Part shown: positions 60,484 through 64,000 of the stretch, one piece after another | How positions within the stretch are numbered: the stretch's first letter is position 1 | Layout: every line of letters begins with the position of its first letter | Assembly (NCBI GenBank): GCA_018366195.1 | Contig: JAGZIN010000004.1 | Coordinates: 60,726 to 124,725 of the forward strand | DNA: 64,000 bases | Direction of reading: 5' to 3' | Origin: Butyricicoccus pullicaecorum | GTDB taxonomy: Bacteria; Bacillota; Clostridia; Oscillospirales; Butyricicoccaceae | Notes under the pieces: model-generated | The model's database searches: none | The model's input: only the letters and a program-made list of their open reading frames with translations | Told to the model about the DNA's origin: nothing | Program-made: the position numbers and the translations under genes

Positions 60484-62574
60484 TTATTTCTTCTTCGGAA
60501 GCTCCACCCGGTAATTGACATATTTCCCGCCCGTATCAGCCAATACGATAGTTCCGTCATAGGTTTTGCCCGTCTTTGGGGAATAGAGTTTTTTCACATT
60601 TACCTTGCCGGATTTTAAGAGCGCGGCGGCAATCTTCGGGGTAAAGGTTACTTTTCGTTCCTCAAAGAAACGGTCATTTTTCCACATGGTAAAGATACAT
60701 TCCTTGTTGCTGCAATAGTAGTTTTTCTTTCCCTCATAGACGGGAGAACCGCAGCGGGGGCAGCTTCCCAATGTTTCCCGTTCCGGCTTGAACATCTGCG
60801 ACTTATCATCAGAAAGAAACGGATAGGTCTTTACCAGTTCCCGCGCCATATCCTCGATACGCCGCATGAAGTCCTCCGGGTCTGCCTTGCCCTTTGCAAT
60901 CTGCGTCAGATTGTTTTCCCATTCTGCGGTAAGCTGCGGGCTTGTCAAGGTGTCCGGCAGGACGCACACAAGGTTGATACCGTCCTTTGTGGGAAGTAGC
61001 TGCTTGCCTTTCCGTTCCACAAAGCCGCCCTTTACCAGTTTTTCAATGACGGCGGCGCGGGTGGCGGGCGTTCCAAGCCCTTTGCGTTCTGCGTCCGGGT
61101 CGGTGTCCTCGCTTCCGGCGCGCTCCATAGCAGAGAGTAGCGACGCTTCGTTGTGGGGCTTTGGCGGTGTGGTGTCATGCTCCGTTACCATTGCCGCCGG
61201 ATTTCCAAAGGTCTGTCCCTCGCTAAACGTCGGCAGGGTCTTTTCGGTGTCGCTGTCTGTATCGTCTGCTTCGGGCTTATTCTTTAAGGCTGCCCGGTAA
61301 CGGCGGTCAAGTCCTTTCCACCCGTCAGAAAGTACCGTTTTTCCCCTTGCGGTAAAGGACTGTCCGGCACATTCAAAGGTAGCCGTAACCGCTTCAAAGG
61401 TATGTACTGTGGCGGTCGCCATAAGCAGCCGTGCTCCGGCAAGGGTAAGGATATTTTTTTCACTTTCCGGCAGCGCGGCAAGGTCGGTCTTTGCAAGCTC
61501 CATAGTGGGGATAATGGCGTGGTGGTCGGATACCTTTTTACTGTTCAGCACCCTTGCAAGCTCCGGCGTAAAGTCTACGCCCTCCATAAAAGAAAACTTC
61601 CCGCAAAGCAGCGTGATAATGCCCGCCGCTGTGTCGCCCATGTCGTCGGTCAGAAATGCGCTGTCGGTTCTCGGATAAGTAAGAAGTCTTTTTTCATACA
61701 GGGCTTGTGCAAGGTCAAGGGTCTGCTTTGCGGTATAACCGAACAGACGGTTTGCTTCCCTCTGTAAAGAAGTAAGGTCAAAGAGCTTCGGCGGGGCTGC
61801 GGTCTTTTTCTCTTTCACAAGGGAAGTACAGACTGCTTTTGACGCTTCACAAGTCGTTTTTAATGCGTCGGCTTCTGCCTTATCTGAAATTCGTTCACTT
61901 GCAGCTTCCGCGCCGGATAAGGTAAGGCGCACATGGTAGTATTTTTCTTTCTTAAATGTGGTAATCGCTGCGTCCCGGTCAACAAGCATTTTTAAGGTCG
62001 GGGTCTGTACGCGCCCCACGTTCAAGGTATGATTGTAAAGGACAGAGAAAAGACGGGTGGCGTTGATACCGATAAGCCAGTCAGCCTTTGCCCTACACAA
62101 TGCGGAAGCAAAGAGCGCGTCGTATTCCTCGCCGTTCTTCAGACGGGAAAAGCCCTCTTTGATTGCGCTGTCCTCCATAGAAGAAATCCAAAGGCGGCGC
62201 ATAGGTTTCTTGCAGCCCGCCATTTTATAAACAAAACGGAAAATGAGTTCTCCCTCGCGCCCTGCGTCGCAGGCATTGACGACTTCGGAAACGTCTGCCC
62301 GGTGCATAAGCTCTTTTAGGGTTTTGAATTGCTTTTCCTTGTCAGCGGAAACGGTGTACTTCCATTCCTGCGGCAAAATCGGTAAGCTGTCATAGCTCCA
62401 CTTTTTATACTGCTCCCCGTAGGTGGCAGCTTCCGCAAGCCCTACCAAATGTCCCACGCACCAAGAAACGATATAACCGCTTCCTGTGAGAAATCCGTCT
62501 TTCTTTTCCTTTGCCCCAAGTACGGCAGCGATTGTCTGCGCCACACTGGGCTTTTCAGCGATAACTAAAATCAA
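60484..62574 (-). CDS. topB: DNA topoisomerase III (TopB) of the mobile element
   Basis: A 696-residue type IA topoisomerase: Toprim domain (LVIAEKPSVAQTIAAVLG, ACDAGREGELIFR), catalytic tyrosine Y300 in LTYPRTDS, gate domains, and a C-terminal zinc finger (CPRCGSPVYEGKKNYYC, then SNKEC). It would resolve catenated or single-stranded intermediates during transfer. The TTG at 62574 follows AAAGGAGG by 8 nt; the ATG at 62631 lies inside a terminator hairpin and is unlikely. A divergent repeat and the ArdA-ArdC operon follow. Confidence 0.94.
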   Translation of the reverse strand: MILVIAEKPSVAQTIAAVLGAKEKKDGFLTGSGYIVSWCVGHLVGLAEAATYGEQYKKWSYDSLPILPQEWKYTVSADKEKQFKTLKELMHRADVSEVVNACDAGREGELIFRFVYKMAGCKKPMRRLWISSMEDSAIKEGFSRLKNGEEYDALFASALCRAKADWLIGINATRLFSVLYNHTLNVGRVQTPTLKMLVDRDAAITTFKKEKYYHVRLTLSGAEAASERISDKAEADALKTTCEASKAVCTSLVKEKKTAAPPKLFDLTSLQREANRLFGYTAKQTLDLAQALYEKRLLTYPRTDSAFLTDDMGDTAAGIITLLCGKFSFMEGVDFTPELARVLNSKKVSDHHAIIPTMELAKTDLAALPESEKNILTLAGARLLMATATVHTFEAVTATFECAGQSFTARGKTVLSDGWKGLDRRYRAALKNKPEADDTDSDTEKTLPTFSEGQTFGNPAAMVTEHDTTPPKPHNEASLLSAMERAGSEDTDPDAERKGLGTPATRAAVIEKLVKGGFVERKGKQLLPTKDGINLVCVLPDTLTSPQLTAEWENNLTQIAKGKADPEDFMRRIEDMARELVKTYPFLSDDKSQMFKPERETLGSCPRCGSPVYEGKKNYYCSNKECIFTMWKNDRFFEERKVTFTPKIAAALLKSGKVNVKKLYSPKTGKTYDGTIVLADTGGKYVNYRVELPKKK

Positions 62575-62596
62575 TGATAAATCCTCCTTTCGGGTA

Positions 62597-62628
62597 AAAG
62601 AAAAGAGCAACCGATTTTTCGATTGCTC
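62597..62628 (-). terminator. Terminator between the XRE gene and topB
   Basis: On the minus strand GAGCAATCG - AAAAAT - CGGTTGCTC (one G-U) is followed by TTTTCTTTT, in the leader of topB. It may also act as an attenuator. Confidence 0.78.
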
Positions 62629-62670
62629 CATAGTGTATGGTATTTAATTGTTTAGAAAATTGTATGAAAT

Positions 62671-62877
62671 TTATTTTTCATCTTCTACAAATTCAAATAA
62701 TTCCTCAACTGTAACATGAAATACTTTGGCAATATCCATAGCCAATTTTAAGGACGGGTTATATCTTCCATTTTCAAGATGAACGATTGTTTCTCGTCTG
62801 GAAGAAACCAGTTCTGCTAACTCACTTTGTTTTAACCCCGCCTTTTCGCGGTATTCTTTTATTTTAGTTTTCAGCAT
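62671..62877 (-). CDS. Small XRE-family repressor
   Basis: A 68-residue single-domain regulator (IKEYREKAGLKQSELAELVS, then SRRETIVHLENGRYNPSLKL), close to the compact Cro-like repressors of type YozG. It is second in an operon with the membrane protein upstream, 3 nt apart. Repeats of GTGAAATATTTATAAC at the promoter are its likely operators. Confidence 0.88.
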   Translation of the reverse strand: MLKTKIKEYREKAGLKQSELAELVSSRRETIVHLENGRYNPSLKLAMDIAKVFHVTVEELFEFVEDEK

Positions 62878-62880
62878 ATT

Positions 62881-63282
62881 TTATAATCCTTTCTTGTCAA
62901 TAACAGCAAAAATAACTGCTCTTAAAATAGCCAACAACAAAATACCGCCAACAACAAAATATCCTGCGACAATTCCGTTGAAATCAGCGAATACGCAAGC
63001 TAACGCCGCAATAACCATCAACACATAAGCTAACTTCAAGCAGATAGAATCCGTAATTTTCAGATTTTCTTTTGCAAACTCATCAAAGATATTGTGTTTC
63101 TTTGCATAAGAAATTTGTCCCCAAACAAACACCCCTGCAAGGACAAGGCAAGCTGCGTGCAAATAACGGATAATAGGGTCATACCCGTTCCATGTACACA
63201 ATCCATAGTACACCAATAGCAACACTGCGGGTATTGCCTTAAAGAACATCCATGCACTCAAGTTAATAGTTTTGTTTTTCAT
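62881..63282 (-). CDS. Four-helix membrane protein paired with an XRE repressor
   Basis: A 133-residue protein with about four transmembrane helices (MFFKAIPAVLLLVYYGLCTW; YLHAACLVLAGVFVWGQ; LKLAYVLMVIAALACVFADF; GIVAGYFVVGGILLLAILRA). Many small XRE repressors are encoded with such proteins of unknown role. ATG at 63282 with GGAGG upstream, preceded by a strong promoter and operator repeats. Confidence 0.75.
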   Translation of the reverse strand: MKNKTINLSAWMFFKAIPAVLLLVYYGLCTWNGYDPIIRYLHAACLVLAGVFVWGQISYAKKHNIFDEFAKENLKITDSICLKLAYVLMVIAALACVFADFNGIVAGYFVVGGILLLAILRAVIFAVIDKKGL

Positions 63283-63296
63283 AATTGAACCTCCAT

Positions 63297-63379
63297 GTGA
63301 AATATTTATAACTTTGCTGTGTTATAAATATATCACTTGCGTATGCGAATGTCAATAGGAAAAGTGAAATATTTTTAAC
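63297..63379. promoter_or_regulatory. Autoregulated promoter with three operator half-sites
   Basis: GTGAAATATTTATAAC (63297-63312) and its near-perfect inverse (63321-63336, one mismatch) flank an 8-bp gap; a third direct copy GTGAAATATTTTTAAC is at 63364-63379. On the minus strand TTGACA - 17 nt - TATATT (63327-63355) is a strong sigma-A promoter overlapped by the inverse copy. Repression by the XRE protein of the operon is the natural reading. Confidence 0.82.
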
Positions 63380-63400
63380 TTTCAGTACTTAGTATTCTCG

Positions 63401-63568
63401 TCATTTATCTTTTATTTTCTTGATACAGTACCCCACACAAGGGGACTGTCCCTTGTAAGGGCAGGAAGCACAAGCCGGGGGATAAGGAACAGGCGGCGCA
63501 TTATCACGCCGCCCGTTCGGTTTCTGTATCATCATCTTTTCAAAGGGATTGTCGGTAAACAGGGTCAT
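63401..63568 (-). CDS. Small 55-residue cysteine-containing element protein
   Basis: ATG at 63568 overlaps the stop of the DUF4366-like gene (ATGA), giving coupled translation. It encodes 55 residues: FTDNPFEKMMIQKPNGRRD, a Pro-rich linker and CASCPYKGQSPCVGYC with four cysteines, followed by KKIKDK. The cysteine spacing suggests a zinc-binding knuckle. Function unknown; probably a structural or regulatory partner of the transfer apparatus. Confidence 0.7.
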   Translation of the reverse strand: MTLFTDNPFEKMMIQKPNGRRDNAPPVPYPPACASCPYKGQSPCVGYCIKKIKDK

Positions 63569-64000
63569 AGGGTTTCTTCCTCCGTTTCTTCATCTTCGGA
63601 AGTTTCCCCGGTATCTGCTTCCGGCTCGTCCTCGTCGTAGTCCTCAAATTCAAAATCTTCAAGGTCGGTATCGCCCTTTACATTCTGCTTCGGTTTTACA
63701 AACTTAAAGTAGTAGAACGCCGCGCCGCCACCAAGCAGCACAAAGAGGACTAAGGCAAGTACCGCGCCGGGATTGCCGCCTTTTTCTTTGGGTTCTTCCG
63801 GCTGCTCGGTTGGGGTTGGGGTGGGTTCTTTGCCTGTGCAGCCTGTCAAGGTAGTTGCACATACCGGGCAGGACGTATTTACCTTTCCGGCTTCACATTT
63901 TTCCGTACAGTTGCAGACTTCCGGCTTTTTCGTGGCTTCCCCGGTTTCGGTCAGTGCCATAAGGTCGGCTTCGTCCACTTGATTAAGGAAATGTACGGTC
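63565..64000 (-). CDS. DUF4366-like membrane protein of the conjugation apparatus, partial at 5' end
   Basis: The reading frame is open to the window edge. Visible are an N-proximal segment (VHFLNQVDEADLMALT), a cysteine-rich stretch (CNCTEKCEAGKVNTSCPVC), a Thr/Pro/Glu linker, one transmembrane helix (GAVLALVLFVLLGGGAAFYY) and an acidic tail (DLEDFEFEDYDEDEPEADTG). Length and order fit the DUF4366 proteins encoded near VirB4/NlpC genes in Tn1549-type elements, probably a cell-envelope component of the transfer machine. A signal peptide would lie beyond the window. Confidence 0.72.
   Translation of the reverse strand, partial: TVHFLNQVDEADLMALTETGEATKKPEVCNCTEKCEAGKVNTSCPVCATTLTGCTGKEPTPTPTEQPEEPKEKGGNPGAVLALVLFVLLGGGAAFYYFKFVKPKQNVKGDTDLEDFEFEDYDEDEPEADTGETSEDEETEEETL

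Noticed and set aside
45307..64000. vanB-type or tetracycline resistance cargo expected in some Tn1549/Tn916 relatives
   Set aside because: No resistance genes are present; the cargo in the visible part is the sigma/ABC block only.
1..64000. CRISPR arrays, tRNA and rRNA genes
   Set aside because: No regularly spaced repeats or recognizable tRNA or rRNA structures were seen by reading; small tRNAs could still be missed without a scan.

Overview
The window reads as a chromosomal segment of a motile, monoderm (Gram-positive-type) Clostridia bacterium carrying the left part of an integrative conjugative element. The evidence is strong AGGAGG-type ribosome binding sites with frequent TTG/GTG starts, clostridial-style flagellar and chemotaxis genes, lipobox lipoproteins, S-layer homology (SLH) domains, and a Tn916/Tn1549-type mobile element. 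The order Oscillospirales is a plausible home, but nothing here fixes a genus. No rRNA, tRNA or CRISPR array was seen.

Region 1 (1-19 kb) is a motility locus. On the minus strand lie flgM-flgN-flgK-flgL (flgL runs off the window) and cheA-cheW-cheR-cheB. On the plus strand lie a FliK-like protein, a stand-alone FlhB-type switch domain, a PilZ-like protein, a 1578-residue SLH surface protein, a methyl-accepting chemotaxis protein (MCP) and a lytic transglycosylase without a signal peptide. The first three plus-strand genes overlap. flgM and cheA share an ACGATATT motif upstream that resembles a sigma-28 -10 element.

Region 2 (19-45 kb) is chromosomal housekeeping and transport: tsaE-tsaB-rpiB, upp, a lipoprotein, an ECF sigma/anti-sigma pair, an iolG-like dehydrogenase divergent from a LacI regulator, and a TolC-like/MFP/RND efflux operon with its own TetR and a phosphotransferase. 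The efflux operon has a full-consensus promoter followed by a 20-bp palindrome. Then come a THEP1-like NTPase, a second MCP, a FecCD-type ABC importer followed by XdhC, a convergent SsuABC-type importer, a canonical PilZ protein and a low-molecular-weight phosphatase.

Region 3 (about 45.3 kb to the end) is the mobile element, whose right end is outside the window. It begins with a tyrosine integrase and excisionase, followed by an Orf7/Orf8-like sigma factor and helix-turn-helix pair and a newly noticed 37-codon gene. A visibly AT-rich cargo block follows (ECF sigma factor, membrane protein, ABC ATPase and permease), then an XRE regulator. The mobilization block holds mobC, a MobP relaxase, accessory proteins, a very large ArdA-ArdC-metallopeptidase fusion and topoisomerase III. 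Last come an autoregulated small operon, a 55-residue cysteine protein and a DUF4366-like membrane protein cut by the window edge.

The most unusual signal is a pair of about 100-bp inverted copies of a structured element, at 52631-52730 and 60380-60479. One lies upstream of mobC and the other upstream of the ArdA-ArdC gene. In each, two exactly conserved blocks (34 and 29 nt) flank a spacer of exactly 37 nt whose sequence has changed while still able to pair. This is what a selected fold would leave, in RNA or in single-stranded DNA.
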